Assembly (NCBI GenBank): GCA_902791165.1
Contig: CADAVB010000006.1
Location: 1-51,718 of the forward strand
From: an uncultured Bacteroidia bacterium
Lineage (GTDB): Bacteria > Bacteroidota > Bacteroidia > Bacteroidales > F082
Direction of reading: 5' to 3'
Length of the DNA: 51,718 bases
In this document: in pieces, positions 32,521 through 42,071 of the stretch
Numbering within the stretch: the stretch's first letter is position 1
Layout: each line of letters opens with the position of its first letter
Made by a program: the position numbers and the translations under genes
Notes under the pieces: generated by a model
The model's database searches: none
What the model was told of the DNA's origin: nothing
Seen by the model: only the letters and a program-made list of their open reading frames with translations

Positions 32521-34679
32521 AACGACTGATTTTCACTATAGTAGCCTTAGGATTTTGCCTTTTTGCGAAGGCACAGATTGCCCTCGACGCCATCAGCACC
32601 GAGGCCTTGAACGAGTTGCTCATCGAGCAAGTGGAGCGTTTGGCCGAAGACGGCGACGAAGATGCTGATTATGAAGAACTTTTGGAAAATTACATCTTCT
32701 TCAGCGAGAACCCCATCAACCTCAACAGCGACGAGATAAACCAATTATTGCAATTGCGCCTCATCAACGTGTTCCAATACGAGGAACTGAAAAAATACCG
32801 TCGCTTTTACGGTGATTTCCTGTTTCTTGAGGAATTGGAGATGGTTGAGGGCTTCGACGAGCAGACCATCGCCATCATCGCGCCCATCGTGTGCATCGGG
32901 CAAGACGACAGCAAGGACAAACTGACTTTCAACAAGTTGGCTCGTTATGGCAAACACCAAATTGTGGGGCGCTACGAGCAAATCCTTGAACACCAACAGG
33001 GTTACGACCCCGTCAGCGACTCGGCTCTGCTGGCCAAACCCAACTCCCGTTTCCTCGGCAGTCCGCAGCGCTATCAATTGAAATACACCTATAATTATAG
33101 GAATAGGGTTCGCGCGGGATTCGTGTTGGAGAAAGACCCAGGCGAAATGTTTTTCACCGACCAAGTGAGCGACACCATCAAATCGCTGTTGGGCGACAAG
33201 TATCGGCGCGGCTTCGACTTTGTCGGTTTTCACCTCTACGCCAAGGACTTAGGCATCGTGAAGGCCGCTATCTTGGGCGACTATCAATTGGCTTGGGGTC
33301 AAGGACTTACGATGTGGTCGGGAATGAGTTTCGGCAAGGCTGGAGCGGGCAGTTCGGTGATGAAACAAGGCCGTGGCATCACGCCAAAAGGCTCGGCCAG
33401 CGAAATTTCCTATATGCGCGGTGCAGCGGTTACACTCGGCGGCGGGCCGTTCAGAGGCACCCTGTTCTATTCCAACCGTTTGATTGATGCCAACATCACC
33501 GAAACCGACACTTTGAACGAGGCCGAATTTGTGAGCAGTCTGCAAGAAACTGGCTATCACCGCACCATCGGCGAGTTGCTCGACCGTCACGCCATCCGTC
33601 AGCAGGTAGTTGGCGGCCATCTGGCTTATGCCGTTTCGCATTTTGAGGTAGGTTACTCCCTGCACCACACATGGCTCAACGCAGCATTGCAACTCAAACC
33701 TTCCAATTACAACCAATACTTCTTCCAAGGCCAAAGCCTAACCAACCAAGGCGTTGATTTCAAGTATGTTAAAGGCAAGTTCGCTTTCTTTGGCGAAGGC
33801 GCAATGAGTCACTGTCCGGACTCGGTCGTTTCGGCAAACGTAACGACCCTTGACCGTATGGCAGGCTTGGTAGGTATGACCGTGAAACCCGCTGGTTACC
33901 TGAACTTTACCGTCATGTATCGCGACTATGGAAAGGCTTACCAAAACCTGTACGGCAACGCTTTCTGCGAAGGCAGCCGCAACCAAGGCCAACGCGGACT
34001 GTATCTCGGCGCAGAGGTGGCACCCGCGCCCTATTGGAATCTCCTCGCCTACGCCGACCACTTCCGTTTCACTTGGCTCAGCTCGATGGTGAACGCGCCC
34101 AGTTGGGGCCACGACTACTATCTGCGCCTCAGCCACAGCTTTAACAAGCGTACCAACGCTTTCCTCCAATTCCGCTCAAAGACCAAGATGAAAAACTCGA
34201 CCGACGCCTTCGTTTTCAGCCACTACCCCATTTTCTACACGAAAAACGCGGTAAAGTTCAATATTAGCTACAACGTGCGCGATGTCCATTTCAGCAACAA
34301 AGCCGAATATGCGCATTACCGCAACGACGACGGCAGCAACAGCCACGGGTTCTTCATCTGCCAAGACGTGGCCTACAAACCTGAAAACAAGCCATTTAGC
34401 CTTACTTTCCGCTATGCCATCTTTGACACCGACGACTACGATTCCCGCGTGTATGCCTACGAGAATGATGTGCTCTATTCTTTCTCCGTGCCCGCGCTTT
34501 ACGGAAAGGGGATGCGCGTGTATCTGTTGGGTAAATGGAAGCCTGTCAGCAACTTAACACTCTACGCCCGTATCGGCAGCACAATTTACAGCGACCGCGA
34601 CGAAATCAGCAGCGGTCTGACGTTGATTGAAGGCAAGCACAAAACCGACCTGAAAGTTGAAGCCATTTGGAAGCTGTAA
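32517..34679 (+). CDS. Helix-hairpin-helix outer-membrane barrel protein
   Basis: A 720-residue protein with a signal peptide (MKRLIFTIVALGFCLFAKAQ). Residues ~55-125 contain helix-hairpin-helix-like repeats of the ComEA kind (NLNSDEINQLLQLRLINVFQ, LEELEMVEGFDEQTIA). The remaining ~580 residues are rich in aromatic and glycine residues with alternating strands (YQLKYTYNYRNRVRAGFVLE), ending in LKVEAIWKL, as expected for a large beta-barrel. Proteins of this design are common in Bacteroidota and their function is unknown. The HhH part could bind DNA or protein at the periplasmic face. It is translationally coupled to the PorV-like gene. Confidence 0.75.
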   Translation: MKRLIFTIVALGFCLFAKAQIALDAISTEALNELLIEQVERLAEDGDEDADYEELLENYIFFSENPINLNSDEINQLLQLRLINVFQYEELKKYRRFYGDFLFLEELEMVEGFDEQTIAIIAPIVCIGQDDSKDKLTFNKLARYGKHQIVGRYEQILEHQQGYDPVSDSALLAKPNSRFLGSPQRYQLKYTYNYRNRVRAGFVLEKDPGEMFFTDQVSDTIKSLLGDKYRRGFDFVGFHLYAKDLGIVKAAILGDYQLAWGQGLTMWSGMSFGKAGAGSSVMKQGRGITPKGSASEISYMRGAAVTLGGGPFRGTLFYSNRLIDANITETDTLNEAEFVSSLQETGYHRTIGELLDRHAIRQQVVGGHLAYAVSHFEVGYSLHHTWLNAALQLKPSNYNQYFFQGQSLTNQGVDFKYVKGKFAFFGEGAMSHCPDSVVSANVTTLDRMAGLVGMTVKPAGYLNFTVMYRDYGKAYQNLYGNAFCEGSRNQGQRGLYLGAEVAPAPYWNLLAYADHFRFTWLSSMVNAPSWGHDYYLRLSHSFNKRTNAFLQFRSKTKMKNSTDAFVFSHYPIFYTKNAVKFNISYNVRDVHFSNKAEYAHYRNDDGSNSHGFFICQDVAYKPENKPFSLTFRYAIFDTDDYDSRVYAYENDVLYSFSVPALYGKGMRVYLLGKWKPVSNLTLYARIGSTIYSDRDEISSGLTLIEGKHKTDLKVEAIWKL

Positions 34680-34708
34680 TCCCAAATCCGAGAAGGATTG
34701 CCAGCGCT

Positions 34709-36862
34709 TCATTCCACCACTACTTTCCGCGTGGTTTCATCTAATTTCACAAACCAAATACCACGGGGCAATTCAATCCTTTCCGTGCCATTGATTTCTT
34801 TGGTTAGTACCGTCTGCCCGAGGAGATTCGTGATGGTCAAACGACCCGTTCCTTCTATTGTGATGCGACCTTGAGCCGGATTGGGGAAAACGCGAAAAAC
34901 GGTTTTTTCGATTTCCTCAACACCTTGATTCACAACAATATTGCCATTCATTAGCTCCAAGCCGCCACCGAAATTACCCACAACCATTTCCAAAGTGCCG
35001 TCGCCATTGAGGTCGGCCAAAGCGGAGGCGCAACGCAGACCGAATCGGTTCTCAAAAGCGCAAACATAGTCGCTCCAACGGCTGGAAATGTCGGTGAAGA
35101 CCGAACCTGGATTTAAGCTCAAATCCTTGAACAAGAACACTTTGCCTTGCTCCGAGCCTACCGCGAGCAAGACATCTCCGCCCACCTTGAAAAAGTTTGG
35201 TACGCTGTAGCCAAAATAGGAAGTCGCGTGGTCGCAAACATCGATTTGTCCCCAAAAGTCAGTGATGAGCTGGAAATGGGTGTTGCTTCCTTGTTTAACG
35301 CCTTGATAATAAGTCAGTTTTCCGCTTGCGTCGCCAACCACCAAATCCAAAGTTCCGTCGCCATCCACATCGAAAAGGCAAGGTGCCGACCAAGCATTTC
35401 CAAAGTGAAGAAAATCGTCGTCCAAAAGACTGAAATCGAGGTCGAAAAGCATGAGATTGCCTTGCGCCGTACCGACAATCATTTCATTTCGTCCATCGTC
35501 GTCCAAATCGCCGAAAGTAGGCACCAACCCCGTTTGTTTCAAAGATTTCAGCGCGCCAAAGTCGTTGTCAAAAAGTTGAAAAACAGGATTTTGTGCCGTA
35601 CCAAGATTCTTGTAGAGATATAGTTGCGCCGTGCGATGGGTTTGCAAGTTGTCATATAAATAGTAGGTGGAGTCGAGATCGCCGACGTTGCCAACCACCA
35701 AATCCGAGAGTCCGTCGCCGTCCGTATCGACGAAAACGGGAAACGCGCCCGTGCCCACGTCAAGCATCTGGTCTTGCAAAAACGACTTGGTATAAAGCTG
35801 AAAATCAGGATTTTTATTTGTCCCGCGATTCAGATACAGCCACACCGAATTCTGTCCTTCGCAGGCCATGGGATTCGGGTCGAAGGGCGAAACGAGAAGG
35901 TCATCGACACCGTCGTTGTCGATGTCGGTGAAAAAAGGCACAGGCATAGAAAACAGCCGAATTGGGTCGTTTTCAGGAAAATGCGTTTCTTGGCTGACCA
36001 TCAGCGCGTTATCGGGTGTGCCGCCGTTTTTCAGGAAAACGAGGTTGGGATAATCGTCATCGGCGAGGAGCAAATCGGGCAGACCATTGCCCGTCAAATC
36101 ACGGACGGCGAAGGTTGCACCACGATGACGAAAATCGTCCTTACTGACAATCAGCGACTTGCCGAACAAACAAGTGTCCAAATACATTTCATTGGTTTCC
36201 TCACTCTCTGCCACGCGACCCCAGCAGTAGTCTGTCTTCTCAAACAGCAAGGAATCCCGTGTGCCATAAAGCTCCACCGACATATTTCTGTGCTTCTCGA
36301 TAAAGGTGCCGAGCACACCGAAGGTCAAGATGTCCAGGTCGCCGTCGCCGTCCAAATCAGTGATGGCGGGATAGTCGGCGTTGGTGGCGATGAGATTCAC
36401 CTCGCCCCCACCCTGCCAAGAAGTGAGATAAGGCGATACAACCAGTTCAAAATCAATTTGTTCCGCAGAGATATTGCGATACACTTTCATTCCCGCCCAG
36501 CCTTGCGAATAGGTGAAGATGTCCTCGCGTCCGTCGCCGTCGTAGTCGGCAAAAACAGCCCAATCGGTGAGTTTCGGGAAGCGTTTGGCGTATTCCGGCG
36601 CATAATTGTATTTGATTTCGCCCGTCGCGCCCTGATTGAGAAACGTCAGCAGGCGGTTGCCGTGGCGGTCGAAGACGAGCAGGTCTTTCCGTCCGTCGCC
36701 GTCCAAGTCCATACGCCCGAATTGGCAGGCGTTCAGTCCGCCAGCCCAAGGGAAAACCAAAGTATTTTCGATTGTTTTTACCTGAATATCAATATTTTGC
36801 TGTGCCTTTCCAACGAGAGAACACAGCAAGAAAAACGCCATTATGCCAAAACGGAGCTTCAT
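34709..36862 (-). CDS. FG-GAP/VCBS repeat protein with T9SS type A sorting domain
   Basis: A 717-residue secreted protein. It has a signal peptide (MKLRFGIMAFFLLCSLVGKA) and then repeated calcium-binding motifs of the DxDxDGxxD type (MDLDGDGRKDLLVFD, YDGDGREDIFTY, LDGDGDLDILTFG, DTDGDGLSDLVVG, VDGDGTLDLVVGD), giving a probable beta-propeller. The last ~75 residues (FRVFPNPAQGRITIEG, then LGQTV and WFVKLDETTRKVVVE) are a type IX secretion C-terminal sorting domain, so the protein should be exported to the cell surface. The start is chosen at the signal peptide. It overlaps the upstream FGE-like gene by four bases. Confidence 0.88.
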   Translation of the reverse strand: MKLRFGIMAFFLLCSLVGKAQQNIDIQVKTIENTLVFPWAGGLNACQFGRMDLDGDGRKDLLVFDRHGNRLLTFLNQGATGEIKYNYAPEYAKRFPKLTDWAVFADYDGDGREDIFTYSQGWAGMKVYRNISAEQIDFELVVSPYLTSWQGGGEVNLIATNADYPAITDLDGDGDLDILTFGVLGTFIEKHRNMSVELYGTRDSLLFEKTDYCWGRVAESEETNEMYLDTCLFGKSLIVSKDDFRHRGATFAVRDLTGNGLPDLLLADDDYPNLVFLKNGGTPDNALMVSQETHFPENDPIRLFSMPVPFFTDIDNDGVDDLLVSPFDPNPMACEGQNSVWLYLNRGTNKNPDFQLYTKSFLQDQMLDVGTGAFPVFVDTDGDGLSDLVVGNVGDLDSTYYLYDNLQTHRTAQLYLYKNLGTAQNPVFQLFDNDFGALKSLKQTGLVPTFGDLDDDGRNEMIVGTAQGNLMLFDLDFSLLDDDFLHFGNAWSAPCLFDVDGDGTLDLVVGDASGKLTYYQGVKQGSNTHFQLITDFWGQIDVCDHATSYFGYSVPNFFKVGGDVLLAVGSEQGKVFLFKDLSLNPGSVFTDISSRWSDYVCAFENRFGLRCASALADLNGDGTLEMVVGNFGGGLELMNGNIVVNQGVEEIEKTVFRVFPNPAQGRITIEGTGRLTITNLLGQTVLTKEINGTERIELPRGIWFVKLDETTRKVVVE

Positions 36863-37689
36863 CGCGCTTCGGTTTCGGGCGTTTCCTCTTTCACGTATTG
36901 GGCATCTAAGCAAAGGCGGAATCCGCCGAAGGAGTTTTGCAGGTTGGGCAGTCGCTTGCCGCGCCAGGCCACTCGACACGAGGTTTCGGGCAGTTGCCAT
37001 GCGCCGCCGCGAATGATTTGCATTTCGCCGTCTTTGCCGAGGCGGGCGTTGCGTTCTTTGTCATAGAAACGATAAGTCGTTGAACACCATTCCCATACGT
37101 TTCCCGACATATCATAAATGCCCAATTCGTTGGGTCGTTTTTTGCCGCATTTGCGCAGTCGGCGCGTGTTGCCGTCGTGCCAGGCGATTTTCTTCGTTTC
37201 GTTGCCGCCGCTATATACATAGCCTTTCGATAGGTTGCCGCCACGAGCCGCAAACTCCCATTCCTCCTCGGTGGGCAGGCGGAAGTGCATCCCCGTGAGG
37301 CTGTCCAAAAGCCGTATAAACTCCTGGACTTCAACGTATGACACATTTGTAACGGGCTTTTTGCAACATTTTTTCTTGCTCGGGTTGTAGCCCATTACGG
37401 CTTTCCAAAGCTTCTGCGACACTTCGGTTTGCCCGATGTAGAAGTCCTCGTGGATGTTCACATGATGCACTGGCACCTCGTCGATTTGCGATTGGCGGTC
37501 GTAGTTGAACTCAAGTGTGTCGGCGTGTTGTGCGCCCATCCAGAATCCGCCTTTCTCGACGCGCACCATCTTGAATGTTACCTTATTGACGGTGTAGGAA
37601 GTGGGCGCGGGAATGGAATCTTGGGCGCGGACTGCCACTGTGAGCAGCAGGAAAAAACTGAAAATCAATTTTTTATTATTCATAAGCAT
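36859..37689 (-). CDS. Secreted FGE-sulfatase (SUMF1) domain protein
   Basis: About 274-276 residues: a signal peptide (NKKLIFSFFLLLTVAVRAQ) and then a formylglycine-generating-enzyme-type domain. Its motifs are VEKGGFWMGAQ, DFYIGQTEVSQKLWKAVMG, FRLPTEEEWEFAARGG, MSGNVWEWCS, IRGGAWQLPETSCRVAWRG and a final FGGFRLC. Only one Cys is seen in the TSCR segment, and the paired-cysteine copper site of true FGE is not apparent. It is therefore more likely a structural or ligand-binding relative, such as the GldJ/GldK group, than an active FGE. Translation may begin at 37689 or 37683. It is coupled to the FG-GAP surface protein gene, suggesting a joint function. Confidence 0.8.
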   Translation of the reverse strand: MLMNNKKLIFSFFLLLTVAVRAQDSIPAPTSYTVNKVTFKMVRVEKGGFWMGAQHADTLEFNYDRQSQIDEVPVHHVNIHEDFYIGQTEVSQKLWKAVMGYNPSKKKCCKKPVTNVSYVEVQEFIRLLDSLTGMHFRLPTEEEWEFAARGGNLSKGYVYSGGNETKKIAWHDGNTRRLRKCGKKRPNELGIYDMSGNVWEWCSTTYRFYDKERNARLGKDGEMQIIRGGAWQLPETSCRVAWRGKRLPNLQNSFGGFRLCLDAQYVKEETPETEAR

Positions 37690-37707
37690 AATGTTTTAAA
37701 CCAAGTA

Positions 37708-39639
37708 TTAAGGATTGGCCTTCACAATACGTTTAGTAATCCTATCCGTACCATTATCGGCCGAAATAAAATAAGTGCCCTCAGGAAGAGAAGTTAAATC
37801 AAGCGTTCCATCTGATGAAATCATTTTTTGCAAGATTTTGATTCCCAATAAATTATATACACATACCGTATAGGGATGCTCTATTCCCGTTGTAACAGTA
37901 ATTATGCCAGTCGAAGGATTGGGCGTGACAGACAAGCTGAATCTTTCCGCTGAGAGATGTTCCTGAAGTCCAGTAGTGTTGAAATCGATATACAAATCGT
38001 CAATGAGCATGTATTTGTTAGGGCTTGGACTGGTTCCTTTTCCGCTACCCTCAAATCGGATTCTTGCCTGAACATACTCACATCCAATATAGTCGTTCAA
38101 GGACACGGAAACATCCCGCCATTGCCCCATATTGACGCTAACTTGCTCGACTTTATGCCACGTCTTCCTATCCGTAGTGACCTCCACAAACACATTCACA
38201 TTGTAATTCCAAATTCCCCAAGTATTCTTATAAATCTTAAATCCGAGAGTAATGTCCCCAATGTTTTCTGGAATGGAGAACCATTGTAAATCAGCAATTT
38301 GCAAAATGTTATCAAACATAATTGTCGAGGCTCTTAAACACTTTCGTTGGTTCCATTGGCCAAAGTGCCAGTTGTCGTTATTCAGATGCAGACCTTCCGC
38401 CGAACCATCCTCAAAGTCATAAAAGACTGGGATTTGGAGCGGTTCTCTTGATAAGACCGAATCCATGTTAGACGCGGCACTTTCCACGCCTTCCAAGTTC
38501 ACGCCTTTGACATAATACTTGTGCCATTCGCCGTCAACGAAATCCTCGTCAATGAAAGATGTTTCCGCTGTTTCCAAAAGCAATTCGTTGTCTTTAAACA
38601 ATTTATATGACTCTGTTTCGGGTGCTTCATCCCAACTGAGCAACACCTTTCCGTTTTCGACCACCGCGCTGAAATCCTGGGGGGGCAGCCAGCCGTCAGC
38701 GAGTTCGGCAGCAGCAGCCACAACCGCTTTCACGAAACCGTTGGCCAATGCGAAACAATTCACGCCCGCGCCGATGGTGTCGGAAGGGTGATGGTAATGG
38801 ATGTTTTGAGCATGATATTCAATGTCTCCGATATACAGCGCTGGATACTCGTAGATGTTAAAGCACATGTGATCGCCGCCGTAGGAATCCTTGGCTGTAA
38901 AACGGTAAGTCGACATTTCAGGAATGTAAAGGTTGGCCACCTTTTGATAATAGTCGAACAGGCGTTCCGAGATGTATGAACAGCCTGAATACATGGTGAC
39001 ATCACCGTATTCCTCACCAGGCCAGAACCCTATCATGTCGAAATCAAAAACGCCAAGGATATTCATGTCCTCGCGGGCGCATTTCTGCACAAAGGGGTAG
39101 CTGCCGACCATCCAACGCTCCTCGCCGTTGAAAGGGATGTAAAGAATGGTTCTCTTGAACGAGTATTGGCTCAAAATCCGTGCGCATTCAATCACGCCAG
39201 AGGTTCCCGAAGCATTGTCATCGGCTCCAGGGCCGTCGGGGTGGTCGTAGTGGGATGCGATGATGATGTACTCATCAGGGAATTCGGTGCCCGGTTGGAC
39301 GGCAATGACATTGCCAGCCTCAAGAGTGTCGGTTCCGCCGATGGTTGCGGTGTGGTGGTGGATATAAGTCTCCAAACCAATCTCCTCAAACCGGTCAAGT
39401 AGGTAATTCTGGACAATCAGTGCCTCCGGTTTTGTTGCGTCGCGAATGTATTGCTGCATCCAGGCGATAGTGTTGTACAGGTTCACCGTATCGACTTGGT
39501 TGACCATCTCAACAATAGTCGGATTGGTCTCGGTGACCATCGGATAGGTTTGGTTGCGATTACCTTTGTGGTCAATCATTTGGGCTTCAAGGGCATTCGC
39601 AACTAGCAGAACCATAATGAGTAACAAATGTCTTTTCAT
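37708..39639 (-). CDS. Secreted M28 zinc metallopeptidase with T9SS sorting domain
   Basis: A 643-residue secreted peptidase: signal peptide (MKRHLLLIMVLLVANALEAQ), then an M28 aminopeptidase-like domain with the expected metal and catalytic residues (ASHYDHPDG, GADDNASGTSG, NGEERWMVGS, FDFDMIGFWPG, HYHHPSDT). A fibronectin type III-like module follows at about 335-400 (LLSWDEAPETESYKLFKD). Next comes a jelly-roll-like region, and finally a T9SS type A domain (FSLSVTPNPSTGIITVTTG). It would be exported to the surface and digest peptides outside the cell. The start is set at the signal peptide rather than the Met eight residues upstream. Confidence 0.9.
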   Translation of the reverse strand: MKRHLLLIMVLLVANALEAQMIDHKGNRNQTYPMVTETNPTIVEMVNQVDTVNLYNTIAWMQQYIRDATKPEALIVQNYLLDRFEEIGLETYIHHHTATIGGTDTLEAGNVIAVQPGTEFPDEYIIIASHYDHPDGPGADDNASGTSGVIECARILSQYSFKRTILYIPFNGEERWMVGSYPFVQKCAREDMNILGVFDFDMIGFWPGEEYGDVTMYSGCSYISERLFDYYQKVANLYIPEMSTYRFTAKDSYGGDHMCFNIYEYPALYIGDIEYHAQNIHYHHPSDTIGAGVNCFALANGFVKAVVAAAAELADGWLPPQDFSAVVENGKVLLSWDEAPETESYKLFKDNELLLETAETSFIDEDFVDGEWHKYYVKGVNLEGVESAASNMDSVLSREPLQIPVFYDFEDGSAEGLHLNNDNWHFGQWNQRKCLRASTIMFDNILQIADLQWFSIPENIGDITLGFKIYKNTWGIWNYNVNVFVEVTTDRKTWHKVEQVSVNMGQWRDVSVSLNDYIGCEYVQARIRFEGSGKGTSPSPNKYMLIDDLYIDFNTTGLQEHLSAERFSLSVTPNPSTGIITVTTGIEHPYTVCVYNLLGIKILQKMISSDGTLDLTSLPEGTYFISADNGTDRITKRIVKANP

Positions 39640-39759
39640 TGCAAAGCTATTTTTTGAGTTCAACTTGAATGATTCTTTTGTCTTCTATGCCGCAAATATA
39701 CATATTATTATTGTATCAACATTTGCAAAGCGGAAAACCTTGCAAATTGATAAAATTAT

Positions 39760-39767
39760 TATCTTTG
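39760..39767 (+). promoter_or_regulatory. Bacteroidota -7 promoter element for the NtrC-type regulator
   Basis: TATCTTTG with a TTG box starting 20 bases upstream (39740), 17 bases before the ATG. Confidence 0.75.
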
Positions 39768-39783
39768 CGCAAAATTATAAACA

Positions 39784-40944
39784 ATGCCCAGAATACTCAT
39801 CATCGACGACGAGGCCCCGATTCGCCGCGTGCTGCGCGACATCCTCGAAAACGAAAGCTATCAGGTGGAAGACGCCGCCACGGGAATGGATGCCCTTCAA
39901 CTCATTAAAGACCAAGACTATGACGCCGTCTTTTGCGACATCAAGATGCCCGAAATGGACGGCATCGAGACCCTTGAGGCCATCCGCAAGGAGTCGGACG
40001 TACCCGTCATCATGCTCTCGGGTCACGGCACGATTGAAACCGCCGTGGAGGCCATCAAGAAAGGCGCTTTCGACTTCATCCCCAAGCCTCCCGACTTGAA
40101 CCGGCTGCTCATCACCCTGCGCAACGCCTTGGAAAAGAAGAATTTAACCACTGAAAACAAGGTTCTGAAAAAAGCCGTGAAGCTCCAAAGCCAGATGATC
40201 GGCGAGTCGGAACCCATGCTTGCAGTGAAAGACATGATTGAGAAAGTGGCACCCACCAACGCGAGGGTGCTCATCACGGGCGAAAACGGCACGGGCAAGG
40301 AACTCGTGGCCCGACAGTTGCACGAGTTCAGTCCCAGAAATCGCAGCCCGTTCATTGAGGTGAACTGCGCCGCCATTCCTTCCGAACTCATTGAAAGCCA
40401 ATTATTTGGCCATGAAAAAGGCGCTTTCACTTCCGCCATCAAGCAGCGCAAGGGCGACTTCGAGCTGGCCGACGGCGGCACCCTTTTCTTGGACGAAATT
40501 GGCGACATGAGCCTTTCAGCGCAGGCGAAAGTGCTTCGTGCCTTGCAGGAAAACAAAATCACCCGCGTAGGCGGCGAGAAGGAAATCCCCGTGGATGTGC
40601 GCATCCTGGCCGCCACCAACAAGAACCTGAAGGCTGAAATTGAGAAGGGCAACTTCCGCGAGGACCTTTACCACCGCTTGAGCGTCATCGTCATCCAGGT
40701 GCCACCGCTGCGCGAACGAAAGGACGACATCCCGCTGCTGGTAGAGAGCTTTGCCGCCACCATCGCCCAAAACATGGGCAAGGCCACTCCCACCTTCTCT
40801 CCCGAGGCCGTGGAAGCGTTGAAAGACTTCCAATGGACGGGCAACATCCGCGAGCTGCACAACATCGTGGAACGCTTGATCATCCTTTGCGAAAACACCA
40901 TCGAGAAAGATGACGTCAATCGCTTTGGCATTCCATTAAACTGA
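39784..40944 (+). CDS. NtrC-type response regulator lacking the DNA-binding domain
   Basis: A 386-residue protein. The receiver domain (residues 1-~120) has the phospho-acceptor Asp52 in AVFCDIKMP and the conserved Lys in FIPKPP. The sigma-54-activator AAA+ domain (~135-375) has Walker A GENGTGKE (166-173), GAFTSA in place of the GAFTGA sigma-54 contact loop (213-218), and Walker B GGTLFLDEIG. The protein ends NRFGIPLN directly after the AAA+ lid, with no Fis-type helix-turn-helix and no room for one before the next gene. It may activate sigma-54 promoters from solution or work by another route. No cognate histidine kinase is adjacent. Confidence 0.88.
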   Translation: MPRILIIDDEAPIRRVLRDILENESYQVEDAATGMDALQLIKDQDYDAVFCDIKMPEMDGIETLEAIRKESDVPVIMLSGHGTIETAVEAIKKGAFDFIPKPPDLNRLLITLRNALEKKNLTTENKVLKKAVKLQSQMIGESEPMLAVKDMIEKVAPTNARVLITGENGTGKELVARQLHEFSPRNRSPFIEVNCAAIPSELIESQLFGHEKGAFTSAIKQRKGDFELADGGTLFLDEIGDMSLSAQAKVLRALQENKITRVGGEKEIPVDVRILAATNKNLKAEIEKGNFREDLYHRLSVIVIQVPPLRERKDDIPLLVESFAATIAQNMGKATPTFSPEAVEALKDFQWTGNIRELHNIVERLIILCENTIEKDDVNRFGIPLN

Positions 40945-40967
40945 AAGGCAAGGCTTTAACCACCTCT

Positions 40968-41525
40968 TTATTTCTTCACTTCCTCGAACTTGGCTTTGGC
41001 CTTTTGCAAGTTTTCCCTCAAACGGCTATTGCCATCGAACATGACTCTTTTTTCGCTGTAACGGTCGATGACGATAAACCATTCCGTTTGCCGGTTTTTG
41101 GTGCGATAGCCGATTTGGAACCCGTCGCTCGTGCGATAACAGTTCTCGAAATAGTCCTTCCTTTGGCTTCTCTCCTTGAGTTCTTCGGCCACCATAGCCT
41201 CAAAAACCTTTTGGATTTCCTCAAAATCCTCGAAAGCCACCAAAGCCTCTGCCGAGGGCTCTTCCTTCATCTCTTTTTGGTAGATGCGGTAGAAATAGCG
41301 TTCGCTGCCGTTCACCTCGACACAGCGCACCGAAGTTTCCAAGTCATGGAAATACAAGCCATACAACATCGGCAAGTTGTAGTCCTGAATGCGGCATTGC
41401 ACGCCATTCTGGCGAGTCAGTTGCTCATACTTTGTCTGCTGGTCAGCCATTTTGACATAAGAAACTTGAGCCATGGAAAGACCGCTTGCCAGCAGCAAAA
41501 GACCTAAAAACAAAAGCTTTTTCAT
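40968..41525 (-). CDS. Secreted protein of unknown function
   Basis: A 185-residue protein with a clear signal peptide (MKKLLFLGLLLLASGLSMAQ) and a mature part rich in charged and aromatic residues (FYRIYQKEMKEE, FENCYRTSDGFQIGYRTKN), ending in a lysine-rich helix. No family is recognised. It converges on the NtrC-type regulator gene, with 23 bases between. The start is at the signal peptide; an upstream in-frame ATG would add eight polar residues. Confidence 0.65.
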   Translation of the reverse strand: MKKLLFLGLLLLASGLSMAQVSYVKMADQQTKYEQLTRQNGVQCRIQDYNLPMLYGLYFHDLETSVRCVEVNGSERYFYRIYQKEMKEEPSAEALVAFEDFEEIQKVFEAMVAEELKERSQRKDYFENCYRTSDGFQIGYRTKNRQTEWFIVIDRYSEKRVMFDGNSRLRENLQKAKAKFEEVKK

Positions 41526-41642
41526 ACGATTGCGTTTTTGATTGCACACAGATTAGGTTATGTTTCAACCCGCAAAGGTAAGAAAATGCTGCATAAGACA
41601 AGTTTTTTTCTTTCCTTCTTGCTGGGTTTCGAAAAATAGTCG

Positions 41643-41650
41643 TACCTTTG
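41643..41650 (+). promoter_or_regulatory. Bacteroidota -7 promoter element for tmRNA
   Basis: TACCTTTG matches TAnnTTTG and lies 16 bases ahead of the mature tmRNA 5' end. Confidence 0.7.
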
Positions 41651-41665
41651 CCGTCGGTTCTTTGA

Positions 41666-42064
41666 GGGGATGTATGGTTTTGACAGCAAGATGAATTGTC
41701 ATGCAAGCATGCCGAGCCTCGCAGTGACGCTCGCAAATCTTGACTGCAAAAAAATAATTGGCGAAAACAACTACGCTCTCGCTGCCTGATTGAAGTACAG
41801 TAGATCACTGGCTTAATCCGCACACAAGGTGAGCGGACGAGACATCTCGCAGGTGGAGATTCCTGATTCCGGCCTGAGCACGAGGTGCTAATCAATTTCG
41901 GGATAGCCTTGTCGGCGCTCCGACAGCAAGGCGAAACTTTAGGAGATAAGGCCGTGTTTAGGGCGTTCGCTCCCTTGCTCGGCACGAAAACCAACAGCGG
42001 AATAAGCATGTAGAAACCATGGGGGTTCCTTGTTTGGACGAGGGTTCGACTCCCTCCATCTCCA
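41666..42064 (+). ncRNA. ssrA: Transfer-messenger RNA (tmRNA)
   Basis: The 5' end GGGGATG pairs with CATCTCC near the 3' end to form the acceptor stem. The T arm reads GAGGGTTCGACTCCCTC. The internal reading frame at 41760-41789 encodes GENNYALAA and a stop, the proteolysis tag added to proteins from stalled ribosomes. The tag ends in the protease-recognised ALAA. The CCA end is not fully encoded (ACCT). With SmpB this RNA rescues stalled ribosomes. Confidence 0.96.
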
Positions 42065-42071
42065 CCTTTCC

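Noticed and set aside
36859-37689. Active formylglycine-generating enzyme for a sulfatase
   Set aside because: No sulfatase gene is in the window and the paired copper-binding cysteines of true FGE are not apparent.
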